From: Sphingomonadaceae bacterium
GTDB taxonomy: Bacteria; Pseudomonadota; Alphaproteobacteria; Sphingomonadales; Sphingomonadaceae
Reading direction: 5' to 3'
DNA: 9,225 nt
Assembly (NCBI GenBank): GCA_014380205.1
Contig: JACMKH010000204.1
Location: 1-9,225 of the forward strand
Shown: in pieces, positions 1 to 5,221 of the stretch
Position numbering within the stretch: the first letter of the stretch is position 1
Layout: each line of letters starts with the position of its first letter
Position numbers and translations under genes: made by a program
The notes under the pieces: generated by a model
Told to the model about the DNA's origin: nothing
Database searches by the model: none
Seen by the model: the letters and a program-made list of their open reading frames with translations, nothing else

Positions 1-873
1 CGCGCCCCTTGTCGACCTTCGAGGTCAGCGGGGCGCCCGCCGCCGCCGAGGCCATCGCGATTATCCTGCGGCTGTTGGCCTCGTGGACGGTCGCGTCGCG
101 ATCACCGTGGAAGGTGATCACCGGGGTGAAGCGCGCGTGGCGGCCGGGGGCGGCGGCACCGCCGTTCTTCATCGCCATCAGCGCCGAGGGCAGATCGCGC
201 GCCGCGCCGCACGCGAGCCCCGAGTGGATGCCGACCGCCGCGTAGAGATCGGGATAGGCGTCGCCCATCACCGCGGCGGCCGCGCCCCCCGCTGAAAGTC
301 CGGCGATATAGACGCGGGCGGGGTCGATCCGGCGCTCGGCGATGATCTCGCGCGTCACCGCGGCGATCAGCGCGGGCTCGCCCTGGTCGCGCCGCTGGTC
401 GCCGGGCCTGAACCAGTTCCAGCATTTCTGCGCGTTCGCCGACGCGCTCTGCGCGGGATAGGCGACGATGAAGCCGAGCTCGTCGGCGAGCCGGTTCATC
501 CCCGTGCCGCGCGCGAAATCGTCGGCCGACTGGGTGCAGCCGTGGAGCATCACGACGAGCGGCATGGCGTCGGCCGCGTCGGCAGGGACATAGAGCTTGT
601 AGGCAAGGGAGCCGGCGGGGCCGGAATGGGTGCGCGCGAGAAACGCGCCCGAGGTCCCGGCGGCGCGTCATGCAGCGGGGTCCGCGCCTTGGGAGCGTAG
701 CTCACCCGATCGGGCAGGAGATCGAGCGCGGGCGCCCCGGCAGCAGGCGCGGCGTATTCGGCGGGGGCATCGCCCGCGAGCAGCGCGCGGATCAGCGCGG
801 TCGCCTCGGCAAGCCTGCCGTCGCGTGTCAGTTGCGTCGCGGCGGCCATCGAAGGGTGGGTGGCGAGCGTCAT
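1..873 (-). pseudogene. PHB depolymerase-family esterase, frameshifted as sequenced, C-terminus outside window
   Basis: Secreted or cytoplasmic alpha/beta-hydrolase of the PHB depolymerase / feruloyl-esterase-like family, expected to cleave ester bonds in polyhydroxybutyrate or related esters. The N-terminal part (ATG at 873, MTLATHPSMAAATQLTRDGR, then a LLPDRVSY stretch) is in one frame down to about 667. The catalytic part is in another frame: GTSGAFLART (about 655), LVVMLHGCTQ (about 559-530, oxyanion-hole region), CWNWFRPGDQ, the lipase box GLSAG with Ser codon at 293-295, and FHGDRDATVH near 110. The catalytic frame carries a TGA at 668-670, so no single frame covers the gene; one missing base around 640-670 would restore it. 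The next ATG in the catalytic frame is at 565, too late for a full domain. AAAGGA at 882-887 is a good ribosome site for the 873 start. It follows the CopG-type regulator by 30 bases, probably as one operon. Disruption could be real or a base-calling error in a GC-rich run. The last catalytic residue (His) is expected beyond the left edge. Confidence 0.72.
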
Positions 874-903
874 GATGAAAATCCTTTGGTGAAGCGGGGA
901 GGG

Positions 904-1320
904 TCAGGCGGTGCGGTCGGCGAGCGCGGCCTTGACCGCGGCGCTGGCGTGGAGCGCACCGAGCACGGTCAGCGAGCGGATCGTGGCGCGCGCGAGATCG
1001 GGCGAGACGTCGTCGGCGATCGTCGCGAGCCCGAGCACGCGGATGTCGAGCATCTCGCCCGCGTCGCGAACGCCCTCGAGCGCGACGCGCGTGAAATGGC
1101 TGATGCCGAGATCGAGCTGTTGGCGGACGACCGACTTGCTCGCCGCTTCGGCGTGGCGATCGAGCAGATTGCGGATCGCGGTGCGGATCAGGTCGGTGCG
1201 GTTCGAGTAGAAGCCGTCGCGGACAAGCAGGTCGATATGGCCGAGGTCGACGAAGCCGAGATTGATCGTAATCTTCTCGTTGTCGGCCTTGGGCTTTAAC
1301 GGGGGGGCAGTCTTCGGCAC
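904..1320 (-). CDS. CopG/ribbon-helix-helix family transcriptional regulator
   Basis: Probable DNA-binding regulator of 138 residues. Residues about 15-56 fit a ribbon-helix-helix fold: a short beta strand (EKITINL, 15-21), a first helix (DLGHIDLLVRDG, 25-36), a turn with SNRTD (39-43), and a second helix (LIRTAIRNLLDRH, 44-56). Proteins of this fold bind DNA as dimers through the beta strand. The remaining 80 residues are longer than in simple CopG/ParD proteins, predicted helical, and have no motif I recognise; they may be an oligomerisation or ligand domain. The start is GTG at 1318-1320, chosen because AAGGAT (1326-1331) sits 5 bases upstream and the -10 is just beyond. The gene lies 30 bases ahead of the PHB-depolymerase-type esterase and is likely co-transcribed with it. 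Direct and inverted repeats over its promoter suggest self-repression; that is inference. The ligand or signal is unknown. Confidence 0.85.
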   Translation of the reverse strand: MPKTAPPLKPKADNEKITINLGFVDLGHIDLLVRDGFYSNRTDLIRTAIRNLLDRHAEAASKSVVRQQLDLGISHFTRVALEGVRDAGEMLDIRVLGLATIADDVSPDLARATIRSLTVLGALHASAAVKAALADRTA

Positions 1321-1330
1321 GGGCGATCCT

Positions 1331-1359
1331 TACCATCTGTGTGGATGGTATATGGATGG
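1331..1359. promoter_or_regulatory. Probable operator repeats for the CopG-type regulator
   Basis: TACCATC (1331-1337) and GATGGTA (1344-1350) form a perfect 7-base inverted repeat with a 6-base spacer. TGGATGG also occurs twice in direct orientation (1342-1348 and 1353-1359), 11 bases apart, which is about one helical turn. The cluster covers the -10 region and the expected transcription start. Ribbon-helix-helix proteins typically bind such tandem short sites; that this regulator binds here is inference. Confidence 0.5.
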
Positions 1360-1376
1360 CGAAGATATGTTGTCAA
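1347..1376 (-). promoter_or_regulatory. Sigma-70-type promoter of the CopG regulator-esterase operon
   Basis: On the minus strand a perfect TTGACA lies at 1376-1371. It is followed after 18 bases by TATACC (1352-1347), or after 17 by ATATAC. The predicted start of transcription is near 1340, about 20 bases ahead of the GTG start codon, leaving a short leader that holds the AAGGAT ribosome site. Alphaproteobacterial promoters often deviate from the consensus, so a perfect -35 is notable. Confidence 0.6.
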
Positions 1377-1565
1377 CCCTCTCCGCTTCGATGGCGAACG
1401 ACGGGAAGCTATGGTCGCGGAGGGTAGCTGGGGCTCTTGGGAAGGGGCGAGTTAAGAGTCGGCCGGGGAGGCCTCCACGCGGGCACGCTGCCACATTGCG
1501 GATAGTGGCGCTGCACGGCAGTATGCGTGCTATGGGCAAGCGCTCGGGCGTCCCTCATCGTGACG

Positions 1566-1715
1566 ATGAGTTTCGAGAAGCTCAGCCGAGAGGAACTGCG
1601 GGCCGAACTGGACCGATCGCGCTTGCGCCTCAGGATCGCCGGTTCGGGCAAAATGGTCCAGCAGTGGCACAAGCGTATACACTGGATCGAAAGCGCCATC
1701 GCTAAGCGCGACTAA
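1566..1715 (+). CDS. Small hypothetical protein (49 aa)
   Basis: Unrecognised 49-residue protein beginning MSFEKLSREELRAELDRS and ending in IAKRD. It is highly charged and looks alpha-helical, with leucines and arginines spaced as in an amphipathic helix (residues about 5-24), then a GSGK turn (27-30) and a second helix with two Trp residues (34-49). Codon third positions are mostly G or C, as in neighbouring genes, which supports coding. The ATG at 1566 is preferred over the in-frame ATG at 1527, because the extra 13 residues look non-coding. No clear Shine-Dalgarno precedes either start, which lowers certainty. It runs convergently toward rplS and ends 60 bases from it. No membrane segment, signal peptide or known domain is visible. 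No function is proposed. Confidence 0.5.
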   Translation: MSFEKLSREELRAELDRSRLRLRIAGSGKMVQQWHKRIHWIESAIAKRD

Positions 1716-1752
1716 GTGCCCGCGCGCGGTCGCGCAGGGATCAAGGCGCAGG

Positions 1753-1771
1753 AAAAGTCACCGGAGCAGTG
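1753..1771 (-). terminator. Weak candidate terminator after rplS
   Basis: Reading along the minus strand just past the rplS stop, CACTG-CTC-CGGTG can form a 5-base-pair stem (one G-U pair) with a 3-base loop, followed by AC and TTTT (1756-1753). The stem is short and the T run is short, so this is a weak intrinsic terminator at best. It is the only candidate I see in the 60 bases between rplS and the convergent small gene. Confidence 0.3.
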
Positions 1772-1775
1772 CCCT

Positions 1776-2195
1776 TCAGCTCTCGCTGGTCTCCGCTGCC
1801 TCAGGCTGCTCGATCCGGATCGTCTCGCGCTCGCGGTTGTCGCGCTTCTCGGCGATGCGCGCGCGCTTGCCGGTGCGGCCGCGCAGATAATAGAGCTTGG
1901 CGCGGCGGACGACGCCGCGGCGGATCACCGTGACGCTGTCGACATTGGGCCCGTAAAGCGGGAAGACGCGTTCGACGCCCTCGCCGAACGAAATCTTGCG
2001 CACCGTGAAGCTCGATCCCATGCCGCGATTGGCGCGCGCGATGCACACGCCCTCGAAATTCTGGATGCGCGTGCGATCGCCCTCGACGACCTTGACGCCC
2101 ACCCGGATCGTGTCCCCCGCCTTGAACTCGGGGAGCTTCTTGCCGCTGGTGATGCTCTCGATGGCCTCGGCCTCGAGCGTCTGGATGAGGTTCAT
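1776..2195 (-). CDS. rplS: 50S ribosomal protein L19 (bL19)
   Basis: Structural protein of the large ribosomal subunit, located at the 30S-50S interface. The 139-residue product has the whole bL19 domain: [20 protein letters not shown] (24-43), the NFEGVCIAR segment, [20 protein letters not shown], and the C-terminal [18 protein letters not shown] block. Beyond the core it has a charged tail of roughly 20 residues ending ETSES, longer than the about 115-residue E. coli protein; extended tails are common in alphaproteobacterial L19. The ATG at 2195 gives the normal N-terminus [10 protein letters not shown]. It is the last gene of the ffh-rpsP-rimM-trmD-rplS operon, starting 12 bases after the trmD stop, so it is expected to be co-transcribed. 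Purines (GGGACTGACGGGG) precede the start. Confidence 0.98.
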   Translation of the reverse strand: MNLIQTLEAEAIESITSGKKLPEFKAGDTIRVGVKVVEGDRTRIQNFEGVCIARANRGMGSSFTVRKISFGEGVERVFPLYGPNVDSVTVIRRGVVRRAKLYYLRGRTGKRARIAEKRDNRERETIRIEQPEAAETSES

Positions 2196-2207
2196 CCCCG
2201 TCAGTCC

Positions 2208-2939
2208 CTATTCTTCGCGTTGCGCGCCAGAGGGCGGCTGATCCGGCGCGCCCCCGTGGCGCTCCCAGAGATCCGGCCGCCTTGACCGTGTGTCGACCTC
2301 GGCCTGGCGCTGGCGCCACGCCGCGATCCTCGCGTGATCCCCCGATCGCAACACCTCAGGGATCGCGCGCCCTTCCCATTCGACGGGCCGGGTGAACTGC
2401 GGATATTCGAGGAGGCCCGCTTCGAAGCTCTCCTCGTCGCCGCTCGAAGCCGCGCCCATTACGCCGGGGAGCAGGCGAATGCAAGCGTCGAGCAGCGCCA
2501 GCGCGCCGATCTCGCCGCCCGAGAGGATATAGTCGCCGACCGAGACGGGCTCGACGCCGCGGCCCTCGAAGATGCGCTCGTCGAACCCCTCGAAGCGGCC
2601 GCAGAGGATGGTGAGGCCGGCTCCCACCGCGAGCGCGCGGACGCGCGACTGGGTGAGCGGGGCGCCGCGCGGCGTCATCGCGAGGAGGGGCGCGTCGGGC
2701 TCGAGCGCGCGCGCATAATCGACGGCGGCCGCGAGCACATCCACGCGCATCACCATCCCGACGCCGCCGCCCGCCGGCTTGTCGTCGACGGTGCGGTGCC
2801 TGTCGGTCGCGAAATCTCGGATTTGAATCGCATCGCACGACCACAGCCCGTCGGCGAGCGCGCGGCCCGCGAGCGAATGGGCGAGCGGGCCGGGGAACAT
2901 CTCGGGATGGAGTGTGAGGATGGTCGCGGCAAAGCTCAT
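2208..2939 (-). CDS. trmD: tRNA (guanine-N1)-methyltransferase, m1G37
   Basis: Cytoplasmic SPOUT-class enzyme that uses S-adenosylmethionine to methylate N1 of G37, next to the anticodon, in tRNAs with G36, preventing +1 frameshifting. The 243 residues show the family signatures: [11 protein letters not shown] (9-19), [13 protein letters not shown] (85-97), [14 protein letters not shown] (113-126), [12 protein letters not shown] (132-143; SAM-binding trefoil knot), and SGDEESF with Asp168 at the position of the catalytic Asp in E. coli TrmD, then [10 protein letters not shown]. The ATG at 2939 ([10 protein letters not shown]) matches the usual N-terminus; in-frame TTG (2966) and ATG (2957) codons upstream lie inside the preceding gene. 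The start overlaps the stop of the DUF1493-like gene as ATGA, and no good Shine-Dalgarno precedes it, so translation is probably coupled. rplS follows after 12 bases. In relatives trmD normally follows rimM directly; here a toxin-antitoxin insert separates them. Confidence 0.97.
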   Translation of the reverse strand: MSFAATILTLHPEMFPGPLAHSLAGRALADGLWSCDAIQIRDFATDRHRTVDDKPAGGGVGMVMRVDVLAAAVDYARALEPDAPLLAMTPRGAPLTQSRVRALAVGAGLTILCGRFEGFDERIFEGRGVEPVSVGDYILSGGEIGALALLDACIRLLPGVMGAASSGDEESFEAGLLEYPQFTRPVEWEGRAIPEVLRSGDHARIAAWRQRQAEVDTRSRRPDLWERHGGAPDQPPSGAQREE

Positions 2940-3238
2940 TCGACTGGATCGGACCATCTGCCGCAAAGCGTCACATAGACGAGATGATCGATGGTGAGCC
3001 GCCTCCGCGACAGTAGTCGGCCGAGCAGGAAGCTGCCGGGCGGCTCGTCCAGGTCGGCAAATTCGCCCCAGTCAAAATCCGGCAGGGCGAGCATCTTGGT
3101 GGCATCCTCCATAAATTTGTAGAAATCGTAGCCATTCAGCCCGACGTCCTGATAGATGGCCTCATCGCCTCGCGCTGCCCGGCCCCCGTATTTCTGGACC
3201 AGCGCCTGGAGGATGGCTTCAACTTCCGGTCGAGTCAT
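2936..3238 (-). CDS. DUF1493-like small protein (acyl-carrier-protein-like), third gene of the vapBC insert
   Basis: 100-residue soluble protein of unknown function. Its layout resembles DUF1493, a family described as acyl-carrier-protein-like: an N-terminal helix ([15 protein letters not shown], 5-19), a central [19 protein letters not shown] segment (about 31-49), an aromatic/acidic DFDWGEF stretch, and a C-terminal [15 protein letters not shown] (about 81-95) that matches the family's closing LTIGML...GRW pattern as I remember it. No DSL phosphopantetheine-attachment motif is visible. The ATG at 3238 is chosen because it overlaps the vapC stop (ATGA, 3235-3238); the in-frame upstream start at 3253 would lie inside vapC. 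Its own stop overlaps the trmD start in the same way. Some stretches (near 3108-3145) are richer in A/T than the flanking housekeeping genes, which suggests acquisition together with vapBC. The family call is by pattern only. Confidence 0.72.
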   Translation of the reverse strand: MTRPEVEAILQALVQKYGGRAARGDEAIYQDVGLNGYDFYKFMEDATKMLALPDFDWGEFADLDEPPGSFLLGRLLSRRRLTIDHLVYVTLCGRWSDPVE

Positions 3239-3621
3239 CGAGCCAAGGCCCAATTCTCGACCGTGAGTCCGGGGATGTCGGCAAAATCCCGCTCGTTGTT
3301 CGTAACCAGCGTGAGACCGAGAGCCGATGCGTGGGCCGCTATCAGTCGATCGAAACGCGCGCGCCGGAATGGCAGGTGAGCATAAGCTTCGGCCGCGCGC
3401 CTGTCGAATGGCAGCACATCGACCTCGACCAGCAATGCTTGAAGGTCCTCGGCCTCAGCAACGCGATCGCCATAGGCTACACCGATCTCGGCGAGCGTGA
3501 TCGAAGACATGGCAAGCGATCCCGCTTCCTGCCTCGCGACATTCCGCTTCAACGGCCCTGACCGGCCCTTGAGCATGTATATGCAGATATTGCTGTCGAG
3601 CAGGAAGGCAGGATCAGTCAT
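3235..3621 (-). CDS. vapC: VapC-type PIN-domain toxin (ribonuclease)
   Basis: Toxin of a type II toxin-antitoxin pair: a Mg2+-dependent PIN-domain ribonuclease; studied VapC toxins often cut tRNAs or the sarcin-ricin loop. The 128 residues have the expected acidic residues: Asp9 in FLLDSNICIYMLKG, Glu45 in SSITLAEIGVAYG, Asp91 in RFDRLIAAHASALG, and Asp112 in LVTNNERDF, followed by the usual ending PGLTVENW. The length is typical and the domain appears intact and probably active. The ATG at 3621 lies inside the end of vapB (8-base overlap), the normal coupling that keeps antitoxin in excess. The stop overlaps the next gene's start as ATGA. The substrate cannot be read from the sequence. Its position ahead of trmD, whose product modifies the tRNA anticodon loop, is notable. 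Confidence 0.93.
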   Translation of the reverse strand: MTDPAFLLDSNICIYMLKGRSGPLKRNVARQEAGSLAMSSITLAEIGVAYGDRVAEAEDLQALLVEVDVLPFDRRAAEAYAHLPFRRARFDRLIAAHASALGLTLVTNNERDFADIPGLTVENWALAR

Positions 3622-3889
3622 CGCGCTTCAGAAGGTCGCCGTTCCAGTCCAGCTGCCGTTCCTCGAACTCACGATCTTCAGGCTTGAGCGGCTTGAGCCA
3701 CGGCGACTTGCCCCAGAAACCGGTGATATCGATCTTCCGCTTTGGCTTCTCGACCGGCTCGAACGTGTATCTGCTGTGCTCCTCGCGCAGCACCATCTCG
3801 GTGCCCTCGACGACGCCGAGCGCCTTAGGCAGGCGCAGCGCGACCGAGTTGCCCGACTTGAAAACCTTGGCGCGGTATTCCTTGCCCAT
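3614..3889 (-). CDS. vapB: VapB-type antitoxin, AbrB/MazE (SpoVT-AbrB) family
   Basis: Antitoxin that neutralises VapC and represses its own promoter as a complex with it. The 91 residues divide into a swapped-hairpin AbrB-type DNA-binding domain (about 6-40: RAKVFKSGNSVALRLPKALG, then VVEGTEMVLREE) and a C-terminal toxin-binding region (about 50-91) containing FWGKSPWLKPLKPEDREFEE, a pattern I associate with alphaproteobacterial VapB antitoxins. The ATG at 3889 has a strong ribosome site, CGGAGG (3900-3895), 5 bases upstream, stronger than those of vapC and the following genes, consistent with antitoxin excess. It lies 30 bases after the rimM stop. It has its own promoter and twin GTATATAC operator, described separately. 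The gene symbol follows the usual toxin-antitoxin naming; the subfamily is not resolved. Confidence 0.92.
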   Translation of the reverse strand: MGKEYRAKVFKSGNSVALRLPKALGVVEGTEMVLREEHSRYTFEPVEKPKRKIDITGFWGKSPWLKPLKPEDREFEERQLDWNGDLLKRDD

Positions 3890-3899
3890 CAGAACCTCC

Positions 3900-3920
3900 G
3901 TATATACGGTCTGTATATAC
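3900..3920. promoter_or_regulatory. Twin-palindrome operator of vapBC
   Basis: The self-palindromic octamer GTATATAC occurs twice (3900-3907 and 3913-3920), separated by GGTCT; together they also form a perfect inverted repeat. The upstream copy contains the -10 hexamer and the downstream copy covers the expected transcription start and touches the ribosome site. This arrangement is what is expected for autorepression by a VapB-VapC complex; binding itself is inferred. Confidence 0.65.
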
Positions 3921-3942
3921 TAGGCTGCAAAATCGGTGTCAA
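3914..3942 (-). promoter_or_regulatory. Consensus-like promoter of the vapBC insert
   Basis: On the minus strand, TTGACA (3942-3937) is followed after exactly 17 bases by TATATA (3919-3914). The -35 lies within the last codons of rimM, and the rimM TAG stop (3922-3920) immediately precedes the -10. Expected transcription start is near 3907, giving a leader of about 18 bases that contains the CGGAGG ribosome site. A -35 perfect to consensus with ideal spacing inside an operon argues that vapBC and the genes after it can be transcribed independently of ffh-rpsP-rimM. Confidence 0.7.
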
Positions 3943-4408
3943 CGGTCAGGCGTTGCGTATCCCATCCGTGCACCGCAGCCGCGCGCATCGGTATCATGAA
4001 TCGTTTGCCGTCCGGGCGCTCGATCTCGATCACGTCGCCCGCGCCGAAATTCTCGACCGCAACGACACAGCCGAGCGGCTCGCCATCGGTCGATACGGCG
4101 GCAAGGCCGATCAGGTCGGCGTGATAATATTCGTCCTCCGCGAGCGGTGGCAGCGCCGAGCGGGGAACGGTAAGCTCCGCGCCGCGCAGCGCCTCGGCGG
4201 CGGAGCGGTCGGCGATCTCGGCGAAGCGCGCGATCGCGCCGCTGGAACCAAGGCGGATAGAGGCGAGGGTGAGCGTCCGCCCCGCGGCCTCGAACGCACC
4301 GTAGCGTTCGAGGTCCGCGGCGCTTTCGCTGAACAACTTGAGGCGCAACTCGCCAGTCACGCCATGCGCGCCGGCGATGGCGGCGAGCGTGATGCGCCTT
4401 TCGCTCAA
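3920..4408 (-). CDS. rimM: Ribosome maturation factor RimM
   Basis: Assembly factor that binds S19 and the 30S head and is needed for efficient maturation of the 16S rRNA 3' domain. The 162 residues hold the RimM N-terminal beta-barrel (about 5-80, starting [20 protein letters not shown]) and the PRC-barrel (about 90-160) with the conserved [12 protein letters not shown] stretch joining them and a normal ending (LTVDTDFAA). The start is TTG (4408-4406), embedded in the rpsP stop as TTGA, which suggests translational coupling to rpsP; no in-frame ATG gives the right N-terminus. It is the third gene of the ffh operon. Its 3' end is unusual in carrying the -35 element of the vapBC promoter, and its TAG stop abuts the vapBC operator. 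RimM appears full length, so the downstream insertion did not damage it. Confidence 0.97.
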   Translation of the reverse strand: MSERRITLAAIAGAHGVTGELRLKLFSESAADLERYGAFEAAGRTLTLASIRLGSSGAIARFAEIADRSAAEALRGAELTVPRSALPPLAEDEYYHADLIGLAAVSTDGEPLGCVVAVENFGAGDVIEIERPDGKRFMIPMRAAAVHGWDTQRLTVDTDFAA

Positions 4409-5112
4409 GCTTGCTCGGCCTTTTCCGCGCCCTCGTCGGGAGCGGCCTCCTCGGAGCCCTCGGCCGGAGCCTCGACGGACTCGCCTTCGTTGCTCGCCTC
4501 GTCGGCGGGGGTGGCTACCTCAGCCTGAGCTTCTTCGGCCACAACCTCTTGAGCCGGGGCTTCCTCGGCGGGTGGTTCGCTGTCAGCGGACGCCTCGTCA
4601 GCGACCGCCTCCTCGACCGGAGCTTCTCCGGCGACTTCTTCGGTCGGAGCTTCGGCTTCGGCGGGCGCTTCCTCCGCTACCTCTTCAGTGGGAGCTTCCT
4701 CGGTGAGAGTCTCGGCTGCAGCTTCGTCTGCCGGAGCCTCGGCCTCGGCCGGCGCCGCCGCCGCTTCCTCGGCTGCCTTGGCCTTCTCGGCCTTCTCCTC
4801 GACGCGCTCCTTGGCCTTGTCGCCGGGCTCGCCCTTCTTCGGATTGCTCCGCGCGGGGCGCTCGAGAATGCCCGCCGCGTCGAGGAAGCGGAGGACGCGG
4901 TCGCTCGGCTTGGCGCCGACCGAGAGCCAGTGCCTGATCCGCTCCTCGAGCAGCTTGACGCGGTCGGGGCTGTCCTTGGCGAGCACCGGATTATAGATGC
5001 CGACCTGCTCGATAAACTTACCGTCGCGCTTCTCGCGTTGGTCGGCGACGACGATCTTGTAATAGGGCCGCTTCTTCGCGCCGCCGCGCGAAAGCCGGAT
5101 TGCAACTGCCAT
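4405..5112 (-). CDS. rpsP: 30S ribosomal protein S16 (bS16) with long acidic Ala/Glu/Pro tail
   Basis: Small-subunit assembly and structural protein. Residues 1-86 are a complete S16: [40 protein letters not shown] and [15 protein letters not shown] Lys/Glu-rich linker (about 90-117) follows, then a low-complexity tail to residue 235 made of A, E, P, V and T. The segment [12 protein letters not shown] (139-150) recurs at 154-165 with one change, and AEAEAP occurs at 122-127 and 151-156. Typical bacterial S16 is 80-90 residues; alphaproteobacteria often have extensions, but this one (about 149 residues) exceeds the ribosomal domain. The ATG at 5112 is chosen for the canonical MAVAIRL N-terminus and the AAGGAA site (5126-5121) 8 bases upstream; an in-frame ATG-like start farther up runs through the palindromic repeat and is rejected. 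The gene follows ffh by 109 bases and overlaps the rimM start. Confidence 0.97.
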   Translation of the reverse strand: MAVAIRLSRGGAKKRPYYKIVVADQREKRDGKFIEQVGIYNPVLAKDSPDRVKLLEERIRHWLSVGAKPSDRVLRFLDAAGILERPARSNPKKGEPGDKAKERVEEKAEKAKAAEEAAAAPAEAEAPADEAAAETLTEEAPTEEVAEEAPAEAEAPTEEVAGEAPVEEAVADEASADSEPPAEEAPAQEVVAEEAQAEVATPADEASNEGESVEAPAEGSEEAAPDEGAEKAEQA

Positions 5113-5152
5113 TGTTGATCTTCCTTTCTTGTAACCTGTATCCGAATTCCTG

Positions 5153-5208
5153 CTCACCCTGAGCTTGTCGAAGGGTCGGGGATGACGCTTCGACAAGCTC
5201 AGCGTGAG
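5153..5208. repeat. REP-like palindromic repeat between ffh and rpsP
   Basis: Two 21-base arms (5153-5173 and 5188-5208) are inverted copies matching at 20 of 21 positions. The core is CTGAGCTTGTCGAAG in one arm and CTTCGACAAGCTCAG in the other, separated by a 14-base loop. Sequences of this type are widely dispersed in intergenic regions of sphingomonads and some other proteobacteria. It sits in the transcribed gap between ffh and rpsP and would form a long hairpin in the mRNA. There is no T run on either side, so it is not a standard intrinsic terminator. Confidence 0.85.
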
Positions 5209-5221
5209 CGGGGTTGGCGCA

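Noticed and set aside
668..1336. 222-codon minus-strand frame overlapping the CopG-type regulator
   Set aside because: Arg-rich frame-shifted reading of the regulator and esterase N-terminus; it does share the esterase catalytic frame, but its TGA at 668-670 precedes the esterase homology.
1466..1478. GGAGGCCTCC palindrome in the spacer between the regulator promoter and the small gene
   Set aside because: A single 10-base GC-rich palindrome without a loop, T run or promoter context; expected by chance in DNA of this composition.
1571..1586. TTTCGAGAAGCTCAGC resembling the palindromic repeat core (14 of 16 bases)
   Set aside because: Only one arm, with no inverted partner nearby, and it lies within a plausible coding frame; probably chance or an undetectable remnant.
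3497..4528. 343-codon plus-strand frame opposite vapBC and rimM
   Set aside because: It lies antisense to three genes with clear family motifs and shows no recognisable domain.
4411..5118. 235-codon plus-strand frame opposite rpsP
   Set aside because: The low-complexity Gly/Leu/Phe/Ser translation mirrors the Ala/Glu tail codons of rpsP; no independent coding evidence.
5113..5196. 28-residue N-terminal extension of S16
   Set aside because: It would translate part of the palindromic repeat (FDKLRVS); the canonical MAVAIRL start at 5112 has its own ribosome site.
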